A DNA stretch of 64,000 nucleotides, taken from contig JADYYF010000071.1 in assembly GCA_020853795.1 (NCBI GenBank), forward strand, positions 21,759 through 85,758. The letters run 5' to 3'. The position numbers and the translations under genes were made by a program. Numbering within the stretch: the first letter of the stretch is position 1; every line of letters begins with the position of its first letter. This DNA is from Candidatus Zixiibacteriota bacterium. GTDB taxonomy: Bacteria > Zixibacteria > MSB-5A5 > CAIYYT01. Of the stretch, positions 53,601-61,079 are shown piece by piece. The notes beneath the pieces were generated by a model. The model did no database searches. It saw nothing but the letters and a program-made list of their open reading frames with translations, and was not told the DNA's origin.

Positions 53601-53672
53601 ACCCGCGCTGACAAGGGTGAAGACAACCAGCTCCAGCAAGCCATCGAACGCCTCTTGCAGAAATTGCAGTAG
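50613..53672 (+). CDS. Tricorn protease homologue (S41B), exported
   Basis: 1019 residues: signal peptide (about 1-25), six- and seven-bladed propeller regions with repeated SPDGR blades (about 27-640), a helical C1 segment, a PDZ-like domain (about 725-810, GLLPDYQDNSAGLIAL) and a C2 catalytic domain. Active-site residues by analogy to Thermoplasma tricorn: His712 in SSHLDLW, Ser925/926 in ERTSSDAE, Glu982 in ENHGVSPDV. The TTG start at 50613 has GGAG seven bases upstream; the first ATG is 13 codons in. Degrades oligopeptides; in diderms probably in the periplasm. Confidence 0.9.
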   Translation: MVVKSLRNVLFLLMLSGIVPAVFGQALYLRQPAPSPDGRFICFGFQGDLWIVSSQGGRAERLTVHVGYDGHPSWSPDGRFIAFSSDRNGNFDVFVIPAAGGSELQLTSHTADDIVTGWSSDSRRVLFHGSRDYDFDQVWEVPAAGGREKPLTSIEANYGRRSDHDAKLLFTRGWTPWWQKGYRGSAGCDLYLKDMQSGSIERLTSFSGNDLNGFLVPSGAELIYLSDSTGNYNLFRKNLVGGTVVQLTNHRLDVFQPSLSADGTLIAYEMGGEIYLYDLRTNQGRKLQVDVPSIAKINDGIRAELDSGITDLAVAPDGRQLAAAVAGEVYCLDLSSGQQRRLTISAVAEHGLGWSADAAQLAFITREQDASVLTLISSNETTEPLLALAHDFHVKQLLKSERLLSQPTFSPDQTRVAFVRGGTQLVVADIKKLTERLLADKAPIGEYAWSPDGRYLIFTQLNGDWLNELFIGDSESGSVERVSPMPGHYFAPRFSADGRLIYFIADGDLHYAYLDRALAEQPSYRRRELVLNQTSQNAGAAPLKIDFEGINHRVIRATAAANIHEVWLAPASDDFVILTQDGEIDLLGIETTAPRHLATLPQRAEMLRLAPNDHLAYAIDPAGRLFSIDLVTGDLESIPFSVELTARRSELLRQMFDDCWLAVRERFYDAGLHDVNWSTVRESFAPRLQHLTEIRDLHDLIHEMFGQLKSSHLDLWLPETDHAETGMLGLLPDYQDNSAGLIALEIPDDSPAATARSQIRQYDKITAVENLKLAGEFDPFRPFLGTVGREVRIDLINRTGITRSVNLVPLSVPAHRHVIAGYQTALARARVEDASKGNIGYVRVVQMTAAALELFQEDLRRYAVGKEALIVDLRGNSGGSEHDRFLQLLARKKYITHKPRVGMAGADAPLAIAGPVVLLVDERTSSDAEILAQGFRELGAGEIIGVTTHGAVIGTEKQRLLDGSTLSIPTVGWFTLAGQNLENHGVSPDVAVPLDLTRADKGEDNQLQQAIERLLQKLQ

Positions 53673-53743
53673 GGCGCTTCTCCCTTTGCGCACCCCCAAT
53701 CCCCGCAGCATTGTTGGTGATTTGACCCCCTTGCCTCTCCCCG

Positions 53744-54886
53744 CTACGGCTGGTGGGTAATCCGGTAAATCTTCCCCCCGTAATCGTCCGACAGCAGCAG
53801 TGAACCGTCCGGCATTTGTTCGAGGTCAACCGGCCGCCCCGTCGGTCCATCCGCCTGCAGCCAGCCTTCGGCAAAGACTTCGTAACTCACCGCTTTGTCT
53901 CCCTGCAGTCGCACCAGAGTCACCCGGTAGCCGATCGGCTTGCTGCGATTCCACGAGCCGTGTTCAGCGATAAAGATCTGATTGCGATATGCGGCGGGAA
54001 ACATCGCGCCGGTATAGAAGCGCATCCCCAGCGATGCAACATGCGGCCCCAATTGCTGCGCCGGCGGCGTATACATCAGGCAGTTTTTCCCCGCGCCCAA
54101 ATCGGGATCGATGATCGTACCACCATGACAGTATGGAAAGCCAAAATGTAATCCCGCCTGAGGCGCATGGTTCAGTTCATCGGGTGGAATGTCGTCACCC
54201 AGCATATCACGGCCGTTGTCGGTAAACCACAGCTCCCTGGTCATTGGGTGCCAGTCGAATCCGACGCTGTTGCGCACACCGCGGGCAAACACCTCCAGAC
54301 CGGTACCATCGGGATTCATCCGCATAATCGTCGCGTAGCGCTGATCCTCCCGCGCGCAAACATTGCACGGTGCGCCCACCGGCACATACAGCTTTCCGTC
54401 CGGGCCAAAACGAATGAACTTCCAGCCATGCGCAGCGTCCGATGGAAAGGTTCCGTTGACAACCACCGGTTCCGGCGGGTCGGCCAAGTGCGCCTCGATA
54501 TCATCGAACCGGATCACCCGGTTTACTTCCGCGACATACAAATTGCCGTCGCGCCAGGCGATCCCGTTCGGCATAAACAGGTCCTCGGCCAGCGTGTACA
54601 CCTTGTCGGCTTTGAAATCGCGATTGGTATCGACCACCGCATAGACCGCGCCGCGATCGCGGGTTGAAACAAACAGCGTCCCGGACGGCGACAGCGCCAG
54701 TGAGCGTGCGCCGGGCACGTTGTCGGCGAAAACGCTGATCCGGAATCCGGGCGGCAGCTTGATCGCCGCCACCGTGCTGGGAGTTGACTTGGAAGATTGC
54801 GAGCACGCGAGAGCGGCCCAGGCCAGATTCGCGATCAGGACCAGCCCGACCGCACGAAAGCGTAACCAGCGAAAACTAATCATCAT
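53744..54886 (-). CDS. Lipoprotein, PQQ-type sugar dehydrogenase/sorbosone dehydrogenase family
   Basis: 380 residues from ATG 54886. Signal peptide with lipobox AALAC. Six-bladed propeller of the glucose/sorbosone dehydrogenase family: LPPGFRISVFADNVPGARSLALSP, GNLYVAEVNRVIRF, IRFGPDGKLYVPVGAPCNVC, RGVRNSVGFDWHP, WFTDNGRD, ELNHAPQAGLHFGFPYCHGG, IAEHGSWNRS, LLLSDDYGGKIYR. The C-terminal ligands for quinone are not certain, so it may be a carbohydrate-binding or membrane-bound dehydrogenase. 26 bp downstream of the HisN-like gene, likely same transcript. Confidence 0.85.
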   Translation of the reverse strand: MMISFRWLRFRAVGLVLIANLAWAALACSQSSKSTPSTVAAIKLPPGFRISVFADNVPGARSLALSPSGTLFVSTRDRGAVYAVVDTNRDFKADKVYTLAEDLFMPNGIAWRDGNLYVAEVNRVIRFDDIEAHLADPPEPVVVNGTFPSDAAHGWKFIRFGPDGKLYVPVGAPCNVCAREDQRYATIMRMNPDGTGLEVFARGVRNSVGFDWHPMTRELWFTDNGRDMLGDDIPPDELNHAPQAGLHFGFPYCHGGTIIDPDLGAGKNCLMYTPPAQQLGPHVASLGMRFYTGAMFPAAYRNQIFIAEHGSWNRSKPIGYRVTLVRLQGDKAVSYEVFAEGWLQADGPTGRPVDLEQMPDGSLLLSDDYGGKIYRITHQP

Positions 54887-54912
54887 GAAAATGATACGCG
54901 TGGCGCGCCGAC

Positions 54913-55698
54913 TCAGCGATGAATCAGCGCGAGAATTTCGTCGTGGATCAAGCCGTTGCTCGCAAGAATACCGTCCGTCGCAATCGTAATCGGCTTGCCG
55001 TCCAAGTCGGTGCACCGGCCACCGGCGGCTTCGATGATTGCCGCCAGCGCGCCAATGTCCCAGATCTTGATCTGCGGCTGAATCACCGCCTCCAGCCGTC
55101 CGCTGGCGACAAGGTGAAACGGATAACAGTCACCAAAACCGCGTACTCGCTCGATCGCGTCAAACAGCGCGATCAGATTCTCGGGACGAATCGGCCCGCG
55201 CCGTCGGTTCAGTCCGGCAAATGAAACCGCCGATTCCGCCAGCCGATCGATCGTGCTCACCCGTACCGGCGCGCCGTTGAGGTACGCCGTCCCGCCACCA
55301 CCGTACAACAGCTCGTCCATCGCCGGCATGTTTGAGACGCCAAGTACCAGACGCAACTCCTGCATCAACGCAATCTGGGTGCCGAACAGCGGTATGCCCC
55401 GGACGAAATTGCGGGTACCGTCGATCGGGTCGATGATCCACACGAATCCGCCGTCGCCCCCGCCGGCGCCGAACTCCTCGCCGAGAAAACCGTGATCGGG
55501 AAACCGGCCGGCAATTGCGGCTTTGATGATTAGTTCCGCTTCGCGGTCGGCGATCGTCACCGGGCTGTCGTCCGCCTTGCGCTCGACGGTTGTGCCGCTG
55601 CGGTAGTGTTGCATGATTACCGGTGCCGCGGCGCCGGCTGCGGCCAGCGCGGCGTCCAGTAATCCGGCCAGGCGGGGTGCAGATGTCATCGACAGCAT
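54913..55698 (-). CDS. Inositol-monophosphatase family, histidinol-phosphatase-like
   Basis: 261 residues from ATG 55698 (GGAGGG about 11 bases upstream). Mg-dependent phosphatase signatures: GEEFG (about residue 70), DPIDGTRNFVRGIP and IWDIGALAAIIEAAGG. The stretch NFVRGIPLFGTQIAL is closer to HisN-type histidinol-phosphate phosphatases than to SuhB/IMPase, so a role in histidine synthesis is possible, but substrate is not fixed. The frame continues 13 codons upstream. Confidence 0.87.
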   Translation of the reverse strand: MLSMTSAPRLAGLLDAALAAAGAAAPVIMQHYRSGTTVERKADDSPVTIADREAELIIKAAIAGRFPDHGFLGEEFGAGGGDGGFVWIIDPIDGTRNFVRGIPLFGTQIALMQELRLVLGVSNMPAMDELLYGGGGTAYLNGAPVRVSTIDRLAESAVSFAGLNRRRGPIRPENLIALFDAIERVRGFGDCYPFHLVASGRLEAVIQPQIKIWDIGALAAIIEAAGGRCTDLDGKPITIATDGILASNGLIHDEILALIHR

Positions 55699-56094
55699 AA
55701 TAAATGTTCCCTCCGCCGTGCGCATAGTGGTTTTCACCGATTTTAAGATCGACGATCCCTCTTTTTACTTTCTCCTGCCGCGTCCACAAAAACAACTTGA
55801 CAAGGATTATCCATGATGGTTACATCCGCCTACAATCACGCAAAAACTCAACCCGGTCTCGGGTCCATTCGAACACCGAACGTCAAGGCGAGCGCAAGGT
55901 CAATGAACCGATTGTCGTTTAGTCGCGTCTGCGGTCAATTGGATATGGTCGGGACGACGAACGCAGTTCATGACGCAAAAGGAGGTGGTGACGGCACGTA
56001 GGGGCGGCAGGCAGACATCTGGGCAGTCTCGGAACATTGATGACATTGTCTTTAATCGATGACACGATTCTCACAGTGGAGGAGAGGAATCTCA
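55699..56094. other. Intergenic region upstream of the subtilase gene
   Basis: About 400 bp between divergent genes. A TTGACA (55797-55802) with 17-bp spacer and TTACAT (55820-55825) could start a long (about 260-nt) leader for the subtilase. AAAAGGAGGTGG at 55977 is close to a perfect anti-16S sequence but lacks a convincing coding frame behind it. No known riboswitch was recognised. Confidence 0.35.
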
Positions 56095-58749
56095 ATGAGG
56101 AAGTCATTCATTATCGCGCTCGGAATTTTTCTGGCGCTGACGGCCCTGGCGCTGGCAGACGTCAAAGTCGCCAACATTGTGCGGCCGGACGTTCCCGATT
56201 TCGTCGGTTACGTGCCGAACGAATTTGTCGTGCAGTTTAAGGCCGACCTGGGCAAGATCACGCAGGCCCGGACTGCGCTCGGGCTGGTGGCGATCGGTAA
56301 CGCCGCCCTCGACGAGTTGGGCCGCAAATATGAAGTCGCCGAGCTGCGCACGCAGTTCCCCGGCGCGCAACCCACGATGGTCAAAGGCCAGGTCCTCGAC
56401 CTGTCTCGCTACTTCGTCGTGAAATTCGAAAGCGGGCACGACCTGGAACAGGTGATGGCCGAATACCGCGCCAACCCGTATGTCGAATCCGTCGAGCCGA
56501 TCGGCATCCACGCGCTGTACGCCACTCCGAACGACGGTTTCTATGCTTCCGACCAATGGCATCTGAACCAGGCCAGCGACAAGGACGTTGATGCCCCGGA
56601 GGCCTGGGACATCGAGACCGGCGATCCGTCGATTATCGTCGCCGTAATGGACTCCGGCGTGCGCTACTATCACAAGGATCTAGGCGGCTCCAATGCCTCC
56701 TCGACCAACCCGGGCGGCACCGACGGCAACATTTGGATCAATCTGGCCGAAAAGAACGGCACGGCCGGCGTTGACGACGACGGCAACGGCTACGTCGATG
56801 ACTGGGTTGGCTATGACTTTGTCACCGGATTGACCGGCTGCTGGAGCGGGGAAGACTGCTCCACCGCCGACAATGATCCGCGCGACTTCAACGGCCATGG
56901 CACCCACTGCGCGGGCAACGTCGGCGCGATCAACAACAATGGTTACGCCTCCTGCTCAGTCGCCGGCGGCTGGGGCAACGGCGCGCTGCAACCAACCGGC
57001 AACGGCGTCAAAGTCATGCCGCTGCGCATCGGCTGGTCCCAGTCGTATCTGGGACAGGAAGCCGGCTATGTCCGCATGGACTTCGCCGCCTCGGCATTGT
57101 ACTATGCCGCCAACAAAGGCGCGAAGATCGCCTCGTGCTCCTGGGGCGCCTCCAATTCCGGCGGTATTGATGCTGCCATTACGTATTTCCTGAACGCCGG
57201 GGGGATGATTTTCAAGGCCGCGGGCAATGCCAACAATCAGACCTCCGACTACATGACCGCCCGCACCGATATCATCGCAGTGGCGGCCACTGACCAGAAT
57301 GACTGCCGCGCCAGCTTCTCCAGTTATGGCACCTGGGTCGAAATCTCGGCGCCGGGCGTGGCGATCCTCAGTTCGTATCACGACCATACTGATGCGGCGA
57401 ACGACTACGTCGCGACCATGGACGGCACCTCGATGGCCACGCCGATTGCGGCCAGCGTCGCAGCCCTGATCTGGTCGGCCAATCCGACTTGGACGGCGGC
57501 GCAGGTCCGCGACCGGCTCTATGCCACCGCCGACAACATCTACGGTCTCTCCTGCAACAGCGCCTATGCCGGCAAGCTGGGCGCCGGACGCGTCAACGCT
57601 TATAATGCCGTCTTCTCCGGCGGCTGCACGGCCCCGACCGCACAGTTCTCCGGAACGCCGCTCTCCGGTTCCGCGCCGCTGGCCGTGACTTTCACGAATT
57701 CCTCCAGCGGTACCGCGCCGTTGAGCTATTCGTGGGCCTTCGGTGACGGCGGCACCTCGACGGCCACCAGCCCGGTGTACACCTACACCACGCCGGGAAC
57801 CTACACGGTGACCCTGACCGCGACCAACTCTTGCGGCAGCGATCAGGAGGTGAAAACCGGCTACGTTACGGTTACTGCACCACCGGCACAGCAGTGCGAC
57901 GACTTCAACGACAACAATATTTCGAATTGGGTCAACAGCACCGGCACCTGGTCGGTCTCCGGCGGAATCGTCACCGGTAACTCGAATACCCAGAATTCGA
58001 AGCGCACTTCGCCGTTCGGCGCGTGGACCAATCCCACGGTCACCTGCCAGGTACGCATGAATTCGGGTCGCACCCAGCGCAATGCGCGCATCATCTTCAA
58101 TTACGTTGACGCCAACAACTATCGCTTCATCGAGGGTGATGACGTCAACAATTACTGGCGCATTTATTCGCGCGTGAGTGGCACCAACACCGTGCGCGCA
58201 ACTTTCAGCGCCACGATCAGTACCGCCACCTGGTACAATGTCGAAGTCAACGTCACGTCGACCGGCAACACGACGTTGAAGGTCAATGGCGCGACCCTCG
58301 GCTCCTACAACTTCGGATCGGCGCCTTCTGGTTTGGTCGGGATCGGCTATAGCCGCGCCAATTCCAACTTCGACAACTTCTGCGTCGGCGCCAGCTCGTC
58401 GCTGGAAGGTCCGGTCGATCAGTCGGTGGTCGAGATCGGCGAGCCGATCACCAAGACCGACCCGCTTCCGCACAGCTTTGAACTGAGCCAGAACTATCCG
58501 AATCCGTTCAACCCGACCACGACGATCAAGTACTTCCTGCCGGAGGTCGCCAATGTCGAATTGGTGATCGTCAACGTCATGGGCCAGACGGTGCGGACTC
58601 TGGTCAACGCCATGCAGGCGCCCGGCGAACATTCCGTCATGTGGGATGGTCGCGATCAGTCCGGCGTGGCCGTCGCTTCGGGCATCTATCTCTACAAGAT
58701 GAGGGCCGGCGACTTCACCGAGACCCGCAAGATGGTACTGATGAAGTAA
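56095..58749 (+). CDS. S8 subtilase with PKD, jelly-roll and T9SS sorting domains
   Basis: 884 residues from ATG 56095 (GAGAGG upstream). Signal peptide (1-21); propeptide about 35-150 (PNEFVVQFKADL...VESVEPIG); subtilase domain about 150-510 with Asp186 (AVMDSG), His268 (GHGTHCAG) and Ser446 (GTSMATP); PKD domain about 520-605 (SWAFGDGG...YTTPGTYTVTLTA); concanavalin-like domain about 610-775; C-terminal type A sorting domain (QNYPNPFNPTTTIKYFLPE...MWDGRD...GIYLYKMRAG). The latter implies export by a type IX secretion system, not encoded in this window. Terminator at 58775. Confidence 0.93.
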   Translation: MRKSFIIALGIFLALTALALADVKVANIVRPDVPDFVGYVPNEFVVQFKADLGKITQARTALGLVAIGNAALDELGRKYEVAELRTQFPGAQPTMVKGQVLDLSRYFVVKFESGHDLEQVMAEYRANPYVESVEPIGIHALYATPNDGFYASDQWHLNQASDKDVDAPEAWDIETGDPSIIVAVMDSGVRYYHKDLGGSNASSTNPGGTDGNIWINLAEKNGTAGVDDDGNGYVDDWVGYDFVTGLTGCWSGEDCSTADNDPRDFNGHGTHCAGNVGAINNNGYASCSVAGGWGNGALQPTGNGVKVMPLRIGWSQSYLGQEAGYVRMDFAASALYYAANKGAKIASCSWGASNSGGIDAAITYFLNAGGMIFKAAGNANNQTSDYMTARTDIIAVAATDQNDCRASFSSYGTWVEISAPGVAILSSYHDHTDAANDYVATMDGTSMATPIAASVAALIWSANPTWTAAQVRDRLYATADNIYGLSCNSAYAGKLGAGRVNAYNAVFSGGCTAPTAQFSGTPLSGSAPLAVTFTNSSSGTAPLSYSWAFGDGGTSTATSPVYTYTTPGTYTVTLTATNSCGSDQEVKTGYVTVTAPPAQQCDDFNDNNISNWVNSTGTWSVSGGIVTGNSNTQNSKRTSPFGAWTNPTVTCQVRMNSGRTQRNARIIFNYVDANNYRFIEGDDVNNYWRIYSRVSGTNTVRATFSATISTATWYNVEVNVTSTGNTTLKVNGATLGSYNFGSAPSGLVGIGYSRANSNFDNFCVGASSSLEGPVDQSVVEIGEPITKTDPLPHSFELSQNYPNPFNPTTTIKYFLPEVANVELVIVNVMGQTVRTLVNAMQAPGEHSVMWDGRDQSGVAVASGIYLYKMRAGDFTETRKMVLMK

Positions 58750-58774
58750 TTGCCTGTCTCATTGCAGGCTGTCC

Positions 58775-58810
58775 GACGGGGTCGATGCCAATCGACCCCG
58801 TCTTGTTTGT
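58775..58810 (+). terminator. Rho-independent terminator after subtilase
   Basis: Perfect 12-bp stem GACGGGGTCGAT / ATCGACCCCGTC (58775-58786 and 58791-58802) with a 4-nt loop, followed by TTGTTTGT. Confidence 0.88.
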
Positions 58811-58883
58811 GCGCACTAATCACTGCCCGGGGCGTGCTCGTGTATCTCTCAACGTGATCCGATACTAAAATGTCAACATTGGC

Positions 58884-58911
58884 TTGCCAAGTTGCGGCCA
58901 TCCGCTAAATT
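58884..58911 (+). promoter_or_regulatory. Putative promoter
   Basis: TTGCCA (58884-58889), 16-bp spacer, TAAATT (58906-58911), about 48 bp upstream of ATG 58960. Confidence 0.55.
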
Positions 58912-58959
58912 GTAGCAAACGATCGATATTGCGCCCCGTTCAGCGCGCAGGAGTCAGCC

Positions 58960-60420
58960 ATGGCGATCAGAACCTACGATGAATACCTCGCATCGCTCAA
59001 GCGGATGCGACCAAACATCTACAAATTCGATGAGTTGATCGAGGATGTCACCACCCATCCCGCGACCCGCCGCACCGTCGAAGGACACGGACAAATCTAC
59101 AAGCTCTCCGCCGATCCAGCCAATCACGACACCTTTCTCACCGCATCACATCTGACCGGCGAACCGGTCTCGCGCTACCTGTCGTTGATCCAATCCCCGG
59201 AAGACATGTGGGCCAACAGCCGGCTGAAACGGACGATGTTCCAGAAGACCGGCACCTGCACCGGCGGCCGTTGCGTCGGGTGGACGGCGACGAATGCCAT
59301 GTACGCCGTCACCTACGATGTTGATCAGGCGCATGGGACCGACTACCACCGCCGTCTGAAGGAATGGCTCCTGGACGCGCAGAAGCGCGATATCACGATC
59401 TCCGGCGCTCTGACCGATCCCAAGGGCGACCGCGCCAAAGCGCCCTCCGAGCAGGATGACCCCGACATGTTCCTGCGCATCGTCGAGCGCCGTCCTGACG
59501 GCATCGTCGTGCGCGGTGCCAAGGTCATGATTTGCGGCATCGCGGCCGCCAATGAAATCTTCGTGCTGCCCGGTTCCGGTTACAAAGAGGAAGACAAAGA
59601 CTATGCCGTCTCCTTCGTCATCCCGCGCGATATTCCGAATCTCACCATCGTTGAGACGCGCCATCCCAGCGATGACCGCGAATACCAGGAAGGCTTCGAC
59701 GCGCCGGTCGATGAAGGCGGTATCACGCAGGCGTATCTGTTCTTCGAGGACGTCTTCATTCCCAATGAGCGCGTGTTCATGGCGGGCGAGTGCAAGTTCG
59801 CGCAAAACGCGGTGCTCAATTTCATCTGCAATTATCGCGCGGCGATCGGCGGCTGCGTTGCCGGTCAGGGCGATGTCAAGATCGGCGCGGCGCTGCTGAC
59901 TGCGCGCGCCAACGGGCTCAATTCCAAGGTCTTCAAGGACAAAGTGATTCAAATGCAGATCAACAACGAGACCACCTTCGGCATGGGTATTGCCGCCGCA
60001 GCGATGGGTAAGCGCCATCCCTCCGGCGCATGGTTCTCGGACCAACTACTGTCGAACGTCAACAAAGTCCTCGTGGCGACGCTCCCCTACGAGACCTCGC
60101 GCATCGCGCAGGATATCGCCGGCGGTATTGCCGAGACCGGCTGCATTCCATCGTACAAGGACTTCAAATCGACGAAGTACGGTCACCTGATTGCCAAGTA
60201 TATGCGCGCGCGCGCCTCGGCGGAGTCGCGCATGAAAGCCGCCCGTCTGGTCGAGTGGGCCACGATCGGCGCCGGCGTACCGGGCTGCATGCACGGCGGC
60301 GGCTCGCCGGACGGCGCCAAACTAATGATCCGTTCGCTTGGCAAGATTGACGAAAAAGTCGACCTCGCCAAACGTCTGGCGGGCATCACCGAAGACCTGC
60401 CCGAACCCGGCGGGAAATAG
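58960..60420 (+). CDS. 4-hydroxyphenylacetate 3-hydroxylase / 4-hydroxybutyryl-CoA dehydratase family enzyme
   Basis: 486-residue flavoprotein of the HpaB/AbfD superfamily (acyl-CoA-dehydrogenase fold). Two Cys in TGTCTGGRC (residues 100 and 105) and Cys299 in IGGC suggest a [4Fe-4S] cluster as in 4-hydroxybutyryl-CoA dehydratase AbfD (ligands Cys99, Cys103, His292, Cys299). Here the His292 position is Tyr292 (CNYRAAIGGC) and the first Cys pair is spaced by four, not three, residues. Pure HpaB monooxygenases lack these Cys. So it is likely a dehydratase/isomerase-like homologue with altered chemistry. GCAGGAG upstream of ATG 58960; no CoA-pathway partners nearby. Confidence 0.82.
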   Translation: MAIRTYDEYLASLKRMRPNIYKFDELIEDVTTHPATRRTVEGHGQIYKLSADPANHDTFLTASHLTGEPVSRYLSLIQSPEDMWANSRLKRTMFQKTGTCTGGRCVGWTATNAMYAVTYDVDQAHGTDYHRRLKEWLLDAQKRDITISGALTDPKGDRAKAPSEQDDPDMFLRIVERRPDGIVVRGAKVMICGIAAANEIFVLPGSGYKEEDKDYAVSFVIPRDIPNLTIVETRHPSDDREYQEGFDAPVDEGGITQAYLFFEDVFIPNERVFMAGECKFAQNAVLNFICNYRAAIGGCVAGQGDVKIGAALLTARANGLNSKVFKDKVIQMQINNETTFGMGIAAAAMGKRHPSGAWFSDQLLSNVNKVLVATLPYETSRIAQDIAGGIAETGCIPSYKDFKSTKYGHLIAKYMRARASAESRMKAARLVEWATIGAGVPGCMHGGGSPDGAKLMIRSLGKIDEKVDLAKRLAGITEDLPEPGGK

Positions 60421-60527
60421 CGTTCAGCCCATCGGTCGACTTCTCGGCGCTATTGTCCCCTTCTTACGCGGACGCACTCCCAAGCGCGAAACCCGACTGG
60501 TGCGTCGGTCACGGTGTGACGGCGACA

Positions 60528-60558
60528 AATCCCCCTTAGCAAAGGGGGTTAGGGGGTT
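60528..60558. repeat. Dispersed repeat, family B copy 2
   Basis: AATCCCCCTTAGCAAAG then GGGGTTAGGGGGTTG; same pattern as 16665-16697. Lies in the 278-bp gap between the HpaB-family gene and phhB, beside the family A hairpin. Confidence 0.55.
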
Positions 60559-60662
60559 GTCCTCATCGTTGCGGTAGGTCTTGTTCCGCACGACGTAGAA
60601 TGAAGAAATGCGTACAAGATCAACCGTTCGGAATGTGACCTGCCGCTGTTCGTTGCTGTTTC

Positions 60663-60690
60663 CCCACCCACCGATGTCGCTCCGGGTGGG
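60663..60690. repeat. Short hairpin repeat, family A copy 2
   Basis: CCCACCC (60663-60669) / GGGTGGG (60684-60690), with CGCTCC before the right arm, matching the copy at 1717-1743. Confidence 0.5.
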
Positions 60691-60698
60691 CTACCGCT

Positions 60699-60989
60699 TC
60701 ACGCCAACAGCCCCGTAATCCGCCGCGCCAACTCGAAGTCCATCTCGGTCACCCCTTCGATGTCGTGCGTGTAGATATCAATCACAACGCGCGGATAAGT
60801 CAGCAGAATATCGGGGTGATGATTCAACTCGTCGGCGATGCTCGCGACCTGATTTACGAGCGTTACGCCGTTGGCAAAATTGAGCGTCTGAAATTGTGAG
60901 CGCAATCGTCCGTCGATATAACCCCAGCCCGGCGCCGTCGGCAACAGCGCCCGGACTTCCTCAGCGGTCAACTTTTTTCGACCTGGCAT
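60699..60989 (-). CDS. phhB: Pterin-4a-carbinolamine dehydratase
   Basis: 96-residue protein with the family's active-site motif NHHPDI (His pair at about residues 57-58), followed by YTHDIEGVTEMDFELARRI. It dehydrates 4a-hydroxytetrahydropterin, normally in aromatic amino acid hydroxylation or molybdopterin recycling. No hydroxylase is present here. ATG 60989. Divergent from the permease gene. Confidence 0.92.
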   Translation of the reverse strand: MPGRKKLTAEEVRALLPTAPGWGYIDGRLRSQFQTLNFANGVTLVNQVASIADELNHHPDILLTYPRVVIDIYTHDIEGVTEMDFELARRITGLLA

Positions 60990-61079
60990 GAATTTTCCTC
61001 GCTCCGAATCTGTATATTAGGTGCAGGTTTTGCGCGCCGCTTCTTGTCTCAAGAATAAGTGCGCTTTGCAGAAGATACG

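Noticed and set aside
55972..55990. GACGCAAAA resembling the c-di-GMP-I riboswitch core, and AAAAGGAGGTGG just after
   Set aside because: The following GCC and the paired P1b/P2 elements of the riboswitch are missing; the strong SD-like run has only a one-base gap to a GTG that opens a 25-codon frame with no features.
55813..56001. 62-codon frame in the subtilase leader
   Set aside because: No ribosome-binding site, overlaps the putative -10 region, and the composition is not protein-like.
56956..58632. 558-codon open frame antisense to the subtilase
   Set aside because: The plus-strand subtilase has complete catalytic and sorting motifs; the antisense translation is low-complexity and Arg/Gly-rich.
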